Positions 8,593-20,204 of a stretch of DNA of 64,000 nucleotides are shown in pieces. The stretch is from the NCBI RefSeq assembly GCF_007971525.1, contig NZ_CP042437.1:1922001-1986000 (forward strand), given 5' to 3'. Both the position numbers and the translations under genes were made by a program. The notes beneath the pieces are model-generated. The model saw only the letters and a program-made list of their open reading frames with translations, was not told the origin of the DNA and did not search any database. This DNA is from Mucilaginibacter ginsenosidivorax. Its GTDB lineage: Bacteria; Bacteroidota; Bacteroidia; Sphingobacteriales; Sphingobacteriaceae. The first letter of the stretch is position 1; every line of letters begins with the position of its first letter.

Positions 8593-8826
8593 TTATGATG
8601 CTTCTTTTGAAGGTTTTGTATCCGTCGCTCCTAACGAGGTATGTACTTTGTTTTTAAGGTTCCAGTCATTAATATCAACAAAGCCAGGTTTGGTTTGATA
8701 GTGACTGTCGTGTTTAGGACATCTAACTATAAACAGCCCTTTCTGTTGCTCAACCACCGGCCTTTCACCGCAATCTTTACAAGGTTCAACAAAAATATTG
8801 CCTTGAATTTGTGTAAACCCTTTCAT
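8593..8826 (-). CDS. Small zinc-ribbon-like protein (77 aa)
   Basis: The protein has CKDCG at residues 16-20 and a later RCPKHD, that is CxxC and C..H positions suited to binding one zinc ion, followed by a DINDWN segment. The order of zinc-ribbon half, strand, second half and final W-N resembles the small Lar-like restriction-alleviation zinc ribbons, but the match is partial and the function is not claimed. The gene sits alone between the DUF5686 gene and ligA on the same strand. Confidence 0.55.
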   Translation of the reverse strand: MKGFTQIQGNIFVEPCKDCGERPVVEQQKGLFIVRCPKHDSHYQTKPGFVDINDWNLKNKVHTSLGATDTKPSKEAS

Positions 8827-8991
8827 ACCTTAATGTTTATAAGCCTGTAACCACACAACCGCAGCCGGGTAATTAATTAAACTTACGTAAATATTACTGT
8901 ACGGTTTTGTACTTATGCAAAAAAAGCATTTTACGTCATTTTTATATCTTTACAGGAATACCAGTTACTTTTTATTTTAAAATATTAAAAA

Positions 8992-11199
<2,208 letters not shown>

Positions 11200-11200
<1 letters not shown>

Positions 11201-12105
11201 TACTTATCAGTAATAACCGTTTGGCTCACCATGCTCATCGGGAAGGTGGCGCCACCTGGGGTATCGGGGGTATCTTTTATGGCTACGGTGCCACCTATAC
11301 TTTGTTTTATTTTTGATTCGGTTATCCAGCCGGTTAACCTGTCGGCTTTAACATCAGATACCATGGTGCCTTTCATGTTATATTTCATCTGTGCGTCTGG
11401 CGGGGCAGGTATAGTAGTTATGCTGCCTTCCCCATGAATAATGTAGCTGGCCGGCGTGGCATCGGTTAACTGGTATACCATGGCCACGTTGGCCTTCATG
11501 GTACTTTGAAGTGTTGTGTTTATTGTCCATTGATCATTCCGGGCAACCGCAGTTTCGGGGAATACCGCGGTAGACATTTCGATACTGCCTTTGATAGCAT
11601 TGCTGCCAAACGATTGGATGAATTTTGCCTTCAGTTCCTCCTTTTGCACGCCCTGAATTTCCTGGAAACCATCCAGTACCGACGATATCATCCGCTCTAC
11701 ATTATTAACCGACCGGATTTTACCACTCCTGGTAAATGTTGCCGTAAAAGGCTTATCAATTAACGCGCCCATCATTGACGACATCAAATCGGCCGGGTCT
11801 CTTTTTTCTGAATCAAAACTAACCGGCCCCTCGGGTAGCTGCATCTTCATCGTCAGGAATTTGTAGGTAACTTCCATATAGTACAGCGAATCATCGGCAC
11901 TTAGCACTTTAAAGGCTGTTGTGCCCGTCACTGTCACGTCAACATGGTTTACCTGCCCGTTTATGGTTTGCGTTATGGCCGATGTGGTAGCCGTAACCAT
12001 ATTGTAAGTATTGCCTTTTGTTAAGTTTAAAACAAGCTTAAGTTTTTGCCCCTGGCACGAAAATGCAGCAAAAAACAGCAAAAACAGGTTAAACAAATAC
12101 TTCAT
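11200..12105 (-). CDS. Secreted protein, probable DUF6263 family
   Basis: A 301-residue exported protein starting MKYLFNLFLLFFAAFSCQGQ; the LFFAAFSC segment could be either a signal peptide or a lipobox. The mature part alternates beta strands (LKLVLNLTKGNTYNMVT, YYMEVTYKFLTMKMQLP) with a DKPFTATFTRSGKIRSV segment in the middle, which is the layout of DUF6263 proteins. No function is known for that family. The final TAG codon takes its last base from the family A repeat that follows. Family assignment is by pattern and not certain. Confidence 0.65.
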
Positions 12106-12258
12106 GGCTGGCAGCGTATAATTAGGCTAAGATATTATAATATTTTGGCTAAAAAATATGCTAAAACATAGCAATTTATTAAAACTAATTTCGTTAACTT
12201 TATAGTAACCAATTGACTTTTATTTTTCAGGCAATTTATTAACCGAAAGGAGGGTTTT

Positions 12259-12507
12259 ATGTTACAGCAAATAGCATTTATACCACAGCATCAGTTTCAC
12301 GTGCTAATCAATTTTAAAAATGATGAACGCGCGGTAGCTGTTTTACCCAACGAAGCAGGAAAGTTCCGCGTGGTTGACCAGGGTAAAGTTATTGCAGAAG
12401 TTAATTTTGATAAAAACCGCAGCAATGTGGTTTGCAGCAGGGGCAAGTTAGGCGCCTATGTTATGGCTCAATTGGCCAACCAGATAAAAAACCATTACGC
12501 ATCCTAA
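12259..12507 (+). CDS. Small protein of unknown function (82 aa)
   Basis: The 82-residue product (MLQQIAFIPQHQFHVLINFK, then a short beta-rich domain and a C-terminal helix LGAYVMAQLANQIKNHYAS) matches no family known to me. The start is well fixed by AAAGGAGGG a few bases upstream, one of only three strong Shine-Dalgarno sequences seen here. A TAATTTCG box at 12186-12193 could be its promoter. The gene ends before a hairpin with a T run. Confidence 0.65.
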   Translation: MLQQIAFIPQHQFHVLINFKNDERAVAVLPNEAGKFRVVDQGKVIAEVNFDKNRSNVVCSRGKLGAYVMAQLANQIKNHYAS

Positions 12508-12530
12508 GTAAAACAGGTAACAAAGACTTT

Positions 12531-12598
12531 GATAGTTCATGGATAATGGCTCATGGTTCATAGTCCATGGGAATTTTTGTTCATGGGCTATCTTTTTT
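12531..12598 (+). terminator. Hairpin with T run after the 82-aa gene
   Basis: gatagttcatg (12531-12541) pairs imperfectly with catgggctatc (12582-12592) and is followed by tctttttt. The interior carries further copies of ttcatgg/tcatggttcatag, so this is also a dispersed text-like repeat. Confidence 0.5.
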
Positions 12599-12697
12599 AA
12601 AATTCATCACCACATTTCCAGTTACCGATGGATAAACAAACATCCTGTGCTTTTTTACAAACCGCAGGAAACTTATTTTATTGTTATAAGAACCTGA

Positions 12698-12729
12698 TTT
12701 GTGTCCCGGTGATAAAAAGTATAAATTTG
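12698..12729 (+). promoter_or_regulatory. Bacteroidota promoter of the toxin-antitoxin operon
   Basis: TTTG at 12698-12701 is followed after 20 bases by TAAATTTG at 12722-12729, a full match to the -33/-7 pattern of the phylum's primary sigma factor. A gtatatac palindrome starts at the last base of the -7 box and could be an operator for autoregulation. The ATG of the antitoxin is 18 bases downstream. Confidence 0.7.
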
Positions 12730-12747
12730 TATATACGTGTTTAACAT

Positions 12748-12987
12748 ATGACTACATTAACTATGCGGCAAAAACTAATGAGCTATCTGGCTGATGCCGA
12801 TGATAGTAAAGTGAATGCCCTTTATAAGCTTTTGGAACGTGATATACAGGAAGAGGAAGTATTCACCTTGAGCAATGAACAATTAGATATCCTGAAAAAA
12901 GAACGTGAAATGCACTTAAGTGGCCAAAGCAAGTCATATAGCCGCCAGGAAGCAAGCCAGATTATTAAAGGGCAACAGAGTTTTTAA
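12748..12987 (+). CDS. Antitoxin-like protein of a RelE/ParE module
   Basis: A 79-residue mostly helical, charged protein (MTTLTMRQKLMSYLADADDS; LDILKKEREMHLSGQSKSYS). Its C-terminal half, EREMHLSGQSKSYSRQEASQIIKG, resembles the tail of Bacteroidota antitoxins that accompany RelE/ParE toxins. It would bind and neutralise the product of the next gene and probably repress the operon. Its stop codon shares one base with the start of the toxin gene (TAATG), so the two are translationally coupled. No canonical DNA-binding fold can be confirmed by eye. Confidence 0.75.
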   Translation: MTTLTMRQKLMSYLADADDSKVNALYKLLERDIQEEEVFTLSNEQLDILKKEREMHLSGQSKSYSRQEASQIIKGQQSF

Positions 12988-13277
12988 TGTACCAATTAAT
13001 AATTAAAACCCGTGCCATTACAATGGCCAAAGAAGCTTATGAATGGTACGAAGAGCAACAGGCCGGCTTGGGTGATCTGTTTTTAAAAGAATTAGATAGC
13101 TGTTACGATAAAATAGAAATATGGCCATCCGCCTATGCCAAGGTCAAGAAAAATTTCCGTCAAATCATTCTAAAAAAGTTTCCTTACATAGTTGTATTTG
13201 AAATTTTTGAAAACGATGTTGTTATCTACGCCATATTTCATACCAGCCGTAGCCCCCGGAAGAAATTTATTAAATAA
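12987..13277 (+). CDS. RelE/ParE-family toxin
   Basis: A 96-residue protein of the RelE/ParE fold: an N-terminal strand (YQLIIKTRAI), a helical hairpin with EAYEWYEEQQAGLGDLFLKEL, then FRQIILKKFPYIVVFEIFENDVVIYAIFHTSRSPRKK. The length and the F-P-Y-x-V-x-F strand with the terminal H-x-x-R-x-P segment are typical. Members either cut ribosome-bound mRNA (RelE) or poison gyrase (ParE); the sequence does not tell which. It overlaps its antitoxin gene by one base and is the last gene of the operon. Confidence 0.88.
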   Translation: MYQLIIKTRAITMAKEAYEWYEEQQAGLGDLFLKELDSCYDKIEIWPSAYAKVKKNFRQIILKKFPYIVVFEIFENDVVIYAIFHTSRSPRKKFIK

Positions 13278-13335
13278 ACCATCCGTAAACCTTTTAAATT
13301 CAGCTACCTATGCAAAACATGGTAAACAAATTGTG

Positions 13336-15147
13336 CTACTCCTTCTTCGCTGCCGGCTTGGCCAGCATGGCATCCTTTATAAATTTTACTGGTGCGCTGC
13401 CGTAGCTTAAAAACTTCTCGTTAAACTCCTTTAGCTTGTATTTGTCGCCCATTTTTTCCTTGTAGGCGTCCCGCAAATCGGTAATTTCTTTATAGCCGGT
13501 GTAGTAGCTGGTGAGTTGTACACTGCTCACACTTACACGTTTCCATTTACCATCGGCCTCTGCCTGCTGCTGAAAAGCTTCGGTGGTGAGCATTTTGATG
13601 GCCTGCTCCTTGGTCATGCTGCCGCTGTGTACACTATAGTCTAAAATAGTGTTACACACCGATCGCAGGTTCCATTTATACCACATGAGCAGCATTTCGG
13701 GCTCGTTGTTACCATAACCGGCGTTAAGCATCATTTCTTCAGCATATACAGCCCAGCCTTCCTGCATAGCACCGTTGCCAAATACCGCTTTTATAATACT
13801 TGGCGCTTTGTTGGCGTATACCCCTTGCACATAATGCCCCGGAACGGCCTCGTGAATGCTCAGTATCTGGATAATATACTGGTTATACTCGCGCAGGTAA
13901 CTCTCGGCCTTTTCTTTAGGCCAGCCAGAAAGGCTGCCTACGTTGTAGTACGAATTACCATCCTTATCATATGGACCGGGGCCGCTCATAGAAGCACCGG
14001 CAACACCTGCCATATAGCCAGGCTCCTTGCGGATGATGAGCGGCTTTGTTGCATCAAGCGTTAGCAGGTCTTTTGTCCGCACAAAATTATTCAGCTTAGG
14101 GATCAGCTGCACAATGGCCGATTGAAAGTCATCCGGCTTAACATGATTTCCAGATAAAGTATCTATCATCTGGCTTATCATTTCCAGACTATCGGCCGGC
14201 ATTACTTTTTTACCAAAATATTTTGGCCAAAGCTGCCTGCTGATTTTGGCCATTTGCTGATGAACATATTTTTTACGCTGCACAGCGGTATTGTAAACCT
14301 GCTGCGCCGTTTTGGCTGCAACAACTTCGTACTTAAATTTATCTTCGTACAAATCGCGCCCCAGCCTAAAGTTGCGGGGATGGTCGTTTTTTAAATTCTT
14401 CAGCCATTCGGCATAATCCTTTATAGCTTTAACCGTAACCGCGGCCCTGTCAACCATCAATTTTTGTTCGGCCTTAGGGATGTTTGTCTTCTGCAACGAG
14501 TCGGCAAAATCTTTTCCAATCACATCTACCCCGCCCAGATTTTGCTCAATGGCCAGGCTCACCAGTTCGGTTACTGGGTTTTTAATCTGCTTTTCGGCAT
14601 CTTTATAAAACAGTGGCACGTTTAACATGCGTTGGTAAAAGTTGTGCAAACGCTTTGGCAGCGGCGCGTAATGTTCATTAAGGATATAAGCAAATGTGCC
14701 AATCACGTTATATGACGAGGGATCCCACTCGTAGCTTTTTAATTGTTTTATCTGCCACTGCGCATAATCTAACTGGTTTTGCATCATGTTGTAATCAATG
14801 CGGTTACCTTCGTTAAGCGTATTTACATCAAAACGGCTTAGCGAGTCCATTTGCACTTTGGCAAAATCGAGCATCTTATCGCGGCTCTGGTCGTTAGGAA
14901 TATACAGCAAGCTATCATATTTATGGTACCCTGCTGTGGTTGCCCAATCGGGGTTAAGCTTCCATAAATTTTCCAGGAACGAATTTTCATAAATGGTAAA
15001 AGCCGCATCATCTTTTGCAAAATTAGGACCACGGCTGGCGCTATCTTTTTTACAACCGGTTAAAGCCACCATGAAAAGTACAACGGCCAGTGCTATTTTT
15101 AATAAAACGTTTTTGATCACGGGATAATTTGAATTAAAATGCCGCAT
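13336..15147 (-). CDS. DUF885 family lipoprotein, putative zinc peptidase
   Basis: A 603-residue protein with a lipoprotein signal (AVVLFMVALTGC, lipidated Cys32), so it should be anchored in the envelope. The DUF885 hallmarks are present: HEAVPGH at residues 432-438 (a gluzincin-like HExxxGH motif) and the downstream EGWAVYAEE helix that supplies the third zinc ligand. Family members are thought to be carboxypeptidase-like enzymes, though few are characterised. The protein is full length. The gene is convergent with the toxin gene and divergent from the DinB-like gene. Confidence 0.85.
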   Translation of the reverse strand: MRHFNSNYPVIKNVLLKIALAVVLFMVALTGCKKDSASRGPNFAKDDAAFTIYENSFLENLWKLNPDWATTAGYHKYDSLLYIPNDQSRDKMLDFAKVQMDSLSRFDVNTLNEGNRIDYNMMQNQLDYAQWQIKQLKSYEWDPSSYNVIGTFAYILNEHYAPLPKRLHNFYQRMLNVPLFYKDAEKQIKNPVTELVSLAIEQNLGGVDVIGKDFADSLQKTNIPKAEQKLMVDRAAVTVKAIKDYAEWLKNLKNDHPRNFRLGRDLYEDKFKYEVVAAKTAQQVYNTAVQRKKYVHQQMAKISRQLWPKYFGKKVMPADSLEMISQMIDTLSGNHVKPDDFQSAIVQLIPKLNNFVRTKDLLTLDATKPLIIRKEPGYMAGVAGASMSGPGPYDKDGNSYYNVGSLSGWPKEKAESYLREYNQYIIQILSIHEAVPGHYVQGVYANKAPSIIKAVFGNGAMQEGWAVYAEEMMLNAGYGNNEPEMLLMWYKWNLRSVCNTILDYSVHSGSMTKEQAIKMLTTEAFQQQAEADGKWKRVSVSSVQLTSYYTGYKEITDLRDAYKEKMGDKYKLKEFNEKFLSYGSAPVKFIKDAMLAKPAAKKE

Positions 15148-15208
15148 AAACTTAAAACATTTAACCCAAATAAATCAAACCCTAAGCTAATTTGTTACCT
15201 TGGGTATA

Positions 15209-15697
15209 ATGAATGATAATCATAACATACTGGTGGGCGAGATAGTTCATTTGCTGCAAGGCGGCAATGCCCACGCCGATATAAAAAAAGCATTACAAAA
15301 TTTACCCAAAACCTTAAGGAGTGCAAAGCCCGACAAACTCCCTTACAGCATTTGGCAGCTTACAGAACATATCCGGATTGCCCAATGGGATATGCTGGAG
15401 TTTTGTAAAGATGGCAGCCATCAATCACCAAAATGGCCCGAAGGTTACTGGCCGAAAGAAACCGGACCAGAAAGCGACGAGGCCTGGGAAAATTCGGTTC
15501 AGCAAATAGATAGAGACCTTAATGAGTTGGTAAGCCTCGTTAAAACCGGCGATTTGTTTACAAAAATACCTCACGGCGACGGGCAAAACATATTACGCGA
15601 GGCCCTGCAGGTGGCAGACCATACAGCTTACCACGTGGCAGAGATTATTGTAATCAGGAGATTGTTGGGCGCGTGGAGAAGCCCCCTAACCCCCTGA
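15209..15697 (+). CDS. DinB-like metal-binding protein
   Basis: A four-helix-bundle protein of the DinB/DfsB type (162 residues). Likely metal ligands are the His in QLTEHIRIAQWD and the two His in ADHTAYHVAEIIVIRR, which is the standard spacing for the family. Homologues include thiol transferases and proteins of unknown role. The frame extends to a TTG at 15200, but the ATG at 15209 is the better start. The last residues (RSPLTP) and the stop codon lie inside a family D repeat, so the natural C-terminus has been replaced or extended by the repeat. Confidence 0.8.
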   Translation: MNDNHNILVGEIVHLLQGGNAHADIKKALQNLPKTLRSAKPDKLPYSIWQLTEHIRIAQWDMLEFCKDGSHQSPKWPEGYWPKETGPESDEAWENSVQQIDRDLNELVSLVKTGDLFTKIPHGDGQNILREALQVADHTAYHVAEIIVIRRLLGAWRSPLTP

Positions 15698-15771
15698 AGG
15701 GGGAACGAAGGATTGAAGTTCGACTATTCATTTTTAAAGTCCTCTCCTTTGGAGAGGATTTAGGTGAGGCT
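15680..15771. repeat. Family D repeat (agccccctaacccc type)
   Basis: Two related halves face each other: 15680-15706 (agccccctaaccccctgaag...) and 15739-15771 (ending taggtgaggct). The element fills the gap between the convergent DinB-like and hydrolase genes. It contains the stop codon of the first and ends two bases before the stop codon of the second. Confidence 0.7.
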
Positions 15772-15773
15772 CT

Positions 15774-17090
15774 TTACCTCACCTTCTTCACAAAACTGAT
15801 AACCGCCTTTATAAATTCGGGCTTGAGTGGTAAATCGGGCTCGTTATAGGTGGCCATGTTTTTATCCTTATCGGCCGGCGCATCTTTCAAAACGTGGTTC
15901 ATTTCGGGGATAATCTCGAGCACGGCATCTGATTTGGCCTTCTTCAGTTTTTCTGCATTGGATACTTTTACCTGCAAATCGGTAGTGCCTTGCACTATCA
16001 GTATCGGAATTTTAAGTCTTTTGATGGCGCGGGTCGGATCGTACCTAAACCACGACATCAGGTACTTTTGAATGCCAGGCCTTGCTATGAAATAAAGGGA
16101 CGGATCGATATTATCAGTCGTTTTACCTTTTTTTAAACTATCAAGCATTCGTTTAAAGCCCTCTGAGATATGGGTTGGCTGAGATTTCATTTGCTCGGTG
16201 AGGATATTATCGGCCGAGTCGCCGGCGCCGGCAACGGATATAAATCCTTTAACGGGCTGATCTATTGACGAGAGCATACCCACCAATGAACCTTCGCTAT
16301 GCCCAAGTATAATGATCCTCGAAAAACGCTCATCGTCTGTCAAAAAATTAATCAGGTTTACGCCATCTTCCACATAATCTTCAAAACGCAACTGGTCTTC
16401 TGTGGTCGAACTTACGCTTTTGCCAACCAGGCGTTTATCATAACGCAGGGAAGCAATTCCGCTTTTTCCCAATTCATTGGCAATCATTTTATATGCGTTT
16501 GTCGCAAGGCCCAATTTAGGGCTGTTACCATCCCTGTTTGTGGGGCCCGATCCTGCTATAATAATCACCACTGGTATTTTGCCGGTTACATTTTTTGGAA
16601 TAGCTAAAGTACCCGATATACTGCCTGCAAGGTTTTTCACCGTTACCGGTGTCTCCTGGATAGATGGGTCCATTACAAATGTGGCGGCAGATGCCGGAGC
16701 CGGGGCAGTTGCATCGGCGGGTACGCCTTCAAACGGCTTTAAAAACAAACCTGTAAACTGGTTTTTATCATTTAAGGCTATATTTAATAAATAGGTGCCT
16801 TTGCTAAACGTTGCTTTGTAAGAGGCAATCGGGCTTGCAAATTTCACAAAGTCGGTGCGGTCAAGGCTTCCCATCTGGGCCTTTAACTGCAAGGTTGTGG
16901 TTTTAAAGCTTTCCAGCGGCAGGGCAGCTTTCATTTCGGGGCTAAAGTAGTTGAAAATGCTATCGGGCTGGTTGGCATTATACAAATGTATAAACCTGTT
17001 AAGTGCAACCTTGTAATTTGCCGGTTCTGTTTGTGCAAATATGCGACCTGCAAAACAAAGCATCAGTACTAAAAAACTAACTTTTTTCAT
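15774..17090 (-). CDS. Secreted DUF3887-alpha/beta hydrolase
   Basis: A 438-residue exported protein with signal peptide MKKVSFLVLMLCFAGRIFAQ. Residues about 25-120 form a DUF3887-like domain (a small NTF2-like fold). The alpha/beta hydrolase domain follows: oxyanion strand VVIIIAGSGPTNRDG, nucleophile elbow GHSEG with Ser265, an acidic residue near LIVQGTTDLQV and the catalytic His in MNHVLKD. Homologues are esterases or peptidases acting in the periplasm; the substrate is unknown. All catalytic residues appear intact. Confidence 0.85.
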   Translation of the reverse strand: MKKVSFLVLMLCFAGRIFAQTEPANYKVALNRFIHLYNANQPDSIFNYFSPEMKAALPLESFKTTTLQLKAQMGSLDRTDFVKFASPIASYKATFSKGTYLLNIALNDKNQFTGLFLKPFEGVPADATAPAPASAATFVMDPSIQETPVTVKNLAGSISGTLAIPKNVTGKIPVVIIIAGSGPTNRDGNSPKLGLATNAYKMIANELGKSGIASLRYDKRLVGKSVSSTTEDQLRFEDYVEDGVNLINFLTDDERFSRIIILGHSEGSLVGMLSSIDQPVKGFISVAGAGDSADNILTEQMKSQPTHISEGFKRMLDSLKKGKTTDNIDPSLYFIARPGIQKYLMSWFRYDPTRAIKRLKIPILIVQGTTDLQVKVSNAEKLKKAKSDAVLEIIPEMNHVLKDAPADKDKNMATYNEPDLPLKPEFIKAVISFVKKVR

Positions 17091-17368
17091 GTTATGATAT
17101 TCAAAAAGGGCTATTGCCGGTTTGATGCGAAATTAAGAAAAATCGTATCGGTTTCCTTTTTTATTGATTTACTATATTTATATTGACAAAGCATTGTTAC
17201 CGGCACTTGTTGCATTATACAAAAATTATAAATAACAGCACAAACTACATTAATATTAATATATCATAAAAAACAAATTATAATGATATTATCAGTTTAG
17301 TATTTTGTGTTATATTGCGTTACATTTTCTAAACATTACTTTATCGCAAATTTCTACATCAACTATTA

Positions 17369-19807
17369 ATGAAGGTTTTATTCGGAGGCATTTTTTTTGC
17401 GATCCTAACCGGAGTGTGCTATGGTTCTTTTGCCCAAACAAAATCTTCGGTAATTCAGGGTAAAGTTTTGACAGAAGTCAACAGCCCTGCCGAAGCAGCA
17501 ACTGTTGTGCTCATGCTGGCAGCCGATTCGGCCATCATTAAATCAACCCTGGCCGATAAATCGGGATTGTACCAGCTAACCAATATAAAACCGGGCAATT
17601 ACATTCTTTTGGCAAGCCAGATAGGCAGCACTAAAGTTTATACGGGTACTTTTGGTTTAGTTGCCGGGCAAACATTTGTTGCGCCAACCATCACTCTTAA
17701 ACAAACAAACACCCAGCTTAAAGCTGTAACTGTTGTAGCCCGCAGGCCATACATACAGGTTAAGCCGGGCAAAATTGTGCTTAATGTACAAAACAGCATC
17801 CTTGCCGATGGCAATTCGGCGTATGAAGTGCTGCGCCAGTCGCCCGGTGTACATGTAGGGGGCGATAAAGAATCATTAATTATCAGCGGTAGACAACCAG
17901 CGCTTATCACCATTGACGGCCGCGCCACAAATTTAACCGGCGATGACCTTAACAACCTGCTGCGCAGCATGCAAAGCAGCACTATTGACCAGATAGAGAT
18001 TATTAGCACCGCATCGGCAAAGTATGATGCATCCGGCGGCGGCATTATCAATATTGTGCTAAAAAAGGGTAAAAACGTGGGCACCAACGGCACTATAACT
18101 GCCGGGGCGGGGTATGGTAAATATGCCAAAGGCAGGGCCGGTATCGTTTTCAATAACCGGTCGGCAAAGGTTAATGTTTTTGGCAACTATAGTTTTGATG
18201 ATAATAAAACTACGCGCATCATTAACACCGACAGGAATATCAGCTACCACGATACTTTAAGTGATTACAACGTTGCCTATCATAATATCCAAAAAACGCA
18301 AAACCACAATTTTAAAGCAGGGCTTGATTACTCGTTATCGTCGAAACAAAGCATTGGTTTTTTAGTAAGCGGTATTATAACTGATAGTAAATTCATAAAA
18401 GATAATACTTTAAAAATATCCAATCAAAATAAGCTGGACTCTATCATCATATCGCAATCCAACCTCGACAGGGGCAGCAACTTTTTAAATTATAACATTA
18501 ATTATAACGCCGAACTTGATAAAAGTGGCAAAAACCTTTCGGCCGATGCTACCTACTCTACTTATAGCCGCCACTCCAACGAGTTTATTACCAACAATTT
18601 TTACACGCCTGGTGGCATCAATTATAGGGACGCCCAGCAATTGGAAAACATTTCGCCCTCCAGCATACACATATGGACATTTAAAGCCGACTATGTAAAC
18701 CCGCTTACTAAAACTTCGCGTATTGAGGCCGGAGCTAAATACAACTTTGCCAAAAGTGACAACAACCTTACGTTTGGCCCCAGGGTAGGTAATGTTTATC
18801 AGGCGGACCCTAATTTTAGCAATCGTTTTTTGTACATCGAAAAAGTAAGCGCGGGATATATTAACTATATCAATAAAGTTGGTAAATGGGATATTACTAC
18901 AGGCCTGCGGGCCGAGAACACCAATTCAAAAGGAAGTTCGGTAAGTACGGCGTGGGTAACTACGTCGTATAAGTATTTCAATTTATTTCCGCAAACACAG
19001 GTAAGTTATACTTATAACGAGAAAAACGTTTTCGGCATCAGCTATAACCGTGGCATTCACCGGCCCGATTACCAGGACATTAACCCTTTTTTATATTATA
19101 CCGATCCATATGACTACCGGTCGGGCAATAAAAACCTAAAACCCGAATATACCGATGCCGTCCAGTTGTCGCATACCTATAACGATACTTTTATCACTAC
19201 GCTATATTACAACCAAACCAACGATGCATACGATTTTCCGGTTTACCGCCAAAACGATACCACCAAGGTTAACATAACCGAGCGTAAAAACTTTGGCCAT
19301 ATTTATGTATACGGCGTATCATTTTACGCGCCGGTGCAGTTTACCAAATGGTGGTCGGCAAATTTTAATTTAGATGCATCGTACCTGCGCTACAAGGCTT
19401 ACCCGGTTAATGGCAGTTTTAACAAAGCATCGCAGGATATTATTTTTAACAGTACCCAAACTTTCGCTATCAGCAGCACCATAGCTGCCGAAATTACCGG
19501 ACGGTATGAATCGCCCACACTTTACGGTGTAAACCAGCTTAAGCAAAGCTATACGGTTAACACCGGCATCAGCAAGAGTATTTTTAACAAACGCGCAAGT
19601 ATTAAAATAAATTTGAATGATATTTTCAATACAGATCGCGACCGCAATCATGCGATGTACCAAAACATCGACCTATCAGAATATAACAAAAAAGAAACCC
19701 GCGTATTGCGAATTGGATTCTCCTATCGTTTTGGTAAGATGTCAGTTAAATCGGCCGCCAAACACAATACCGGCAGTGATGATGAACAACGCCGGACAGG
19801 TAATTAG
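17369..19807 (+). CDS. TonB-dependent-type outer-membrane receptor (OMP_b-brl_3 family)
   Basis: An 812-residue outer-membrane protein. After a signal peptide (ending GSFAQ) comes a carboxypeptidase-regulatory domain (about residues 28-115), a plug domain (VLNVQNSILADGNSAYEVLRQSPGV ... ITIDGRATNLTGDDLNNLLR ... SASAKYDASGGGIINIVLKKG) and a long beta barrel. The layout is that of the Bacteroidota barrel family close to TonB receptors, distinct from SusC, which is longer. No SusD gene adjoins it. The substrate is unknown. A 278-bp region separates it from the divergent hydrolase gene. Confidence 0.88.
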   Translation: MKVLFGGIFFAILTGVCYGSFAQTKSSVIQGKVLTEVNSPAEAATVVLMLAADSAIIKSTLADKSGLYQLTNIKPGNYILLASQIGSTKVYTGTFGLVAGQTFVAPTITLKQTNTQLKAVTVVARRPYIQVKPGKIVLNVQNSILADGNSAYEVLRQSPGVHVGGDKESLIISGRQPALITIDGRATNLTGDDLNNLLRSMQSSTIDQIEIISTASAKYDASGGGIINIVLKKGKNVGTNGTITAGAGYGKYAKGRAGIVFNNRSAKVNVFGNYSFDDNKTTRIINTDRNISYHDTLSDYNVAYHNIQKTQNHNFKAGLDYSLSSKQSIGFLVSGIITDSKFIKDNTLKISNQNKLDSIIISQSNLDRGSNFLNYNINYNAELDKSGKNLSADATYSTYSRHSNEFITNNFYTPGGINYRDAQQLENISPSSIHIWTFKADYVNPLTKTSRIEAGAKYNFAKSDNNLTFGPRVGNVYQADPNFSNRFLYIEKVSAGYINYINKVGKWDITTGLRAENTNSKGSSVSTAWVTTSYKYFNLFPQTQVSYTYNEKNVFGISYNRGIHRPDYQDINPFLYYTDPYDYRSGNKNLKPEYTDAVQLSHTYNDTFITTLYYNQTNDAYDFPVYRQNDTTKVNITERKNFGHIYVYGVSFYAPVQFTKWWSANFNLDASYLRYKAYPVNGSFNKASQDIIFNSTQTFAISSTIAAEITGRYESPTLYGVNQLKQSYTVNTGISKSIFNKRASIKINLNDIFNTDRDRNHAMYQNIDLSEYNKKETRVLRIGFSYRFGKMSVKSAAKHNTGSDDEQRRTGN

Positions 19808-19921
19808 GGGCGCGGTGTTAACAGGAAAATGATGGATAGTGTTTGGCCAAAAGGCTGAGGCTGTAATCAAAAAAGAAAAACACCGGTTTAGAACTTCAGA
19901 CTAAATACTTATGACTTTTAG

Positions 19922-20152
19922 CTACCTAATCCGGATTTCCGGGTATTTCCCTTTTATCTGGGTAATAAAAAACTTTCCTAATGATTCGGCGCTCATGAAT
20001 TTTTTGAAGGATGCGTTTGAAAAGCCAAAGTATTGCCATACTCCTCCACTATCCCTAAATTCAAGTTCTAATATTTTAGAAGAAGGATCGTAGCCTGCGC
20101 TATTCAATGCCGATGACTGTACCGACTGCCTTTGCATAACATGCTTTTGCAT
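19922..20152 (-). CDS. KTSC domain protein
   Basis: A 76-residue protein matching the KTSC domain: VQSSALNSAGYDPSSKILELEFRDSGGVWQYFGFSNASFKKFM, then A-E-S-L-G-K-F-F. In other bacteria the domain follows lysyl-tRNA synthetase or stands alone; its role is unproved. The C-terminal FFITQIKGKYPEIRI also fits. It is a single-gene unit convergent with the TonB-type receptor gene. Confidence 0.85.
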   Translation of the reverse strand: MQKHVMQRQSVQSSALNSAGYDPSSKILELEFRDSGGVWQYFGFSNASFKKFMSAESLGKFFITQIKGKYPEIRIR

Positions 20153-20204
20153 AATACTTTATAAGCATTACAATGCGCAAAAGACAAAAAGGTTTTAAAT
20201 ACTT

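Noticed and set aside
17369-19807. SusC-type receptor of a polysaccharide utilisation locus
   Set aside because: The protein is shorter than SusC, has the OMP_b-brl_3-type barrel and has no SusD beside it.
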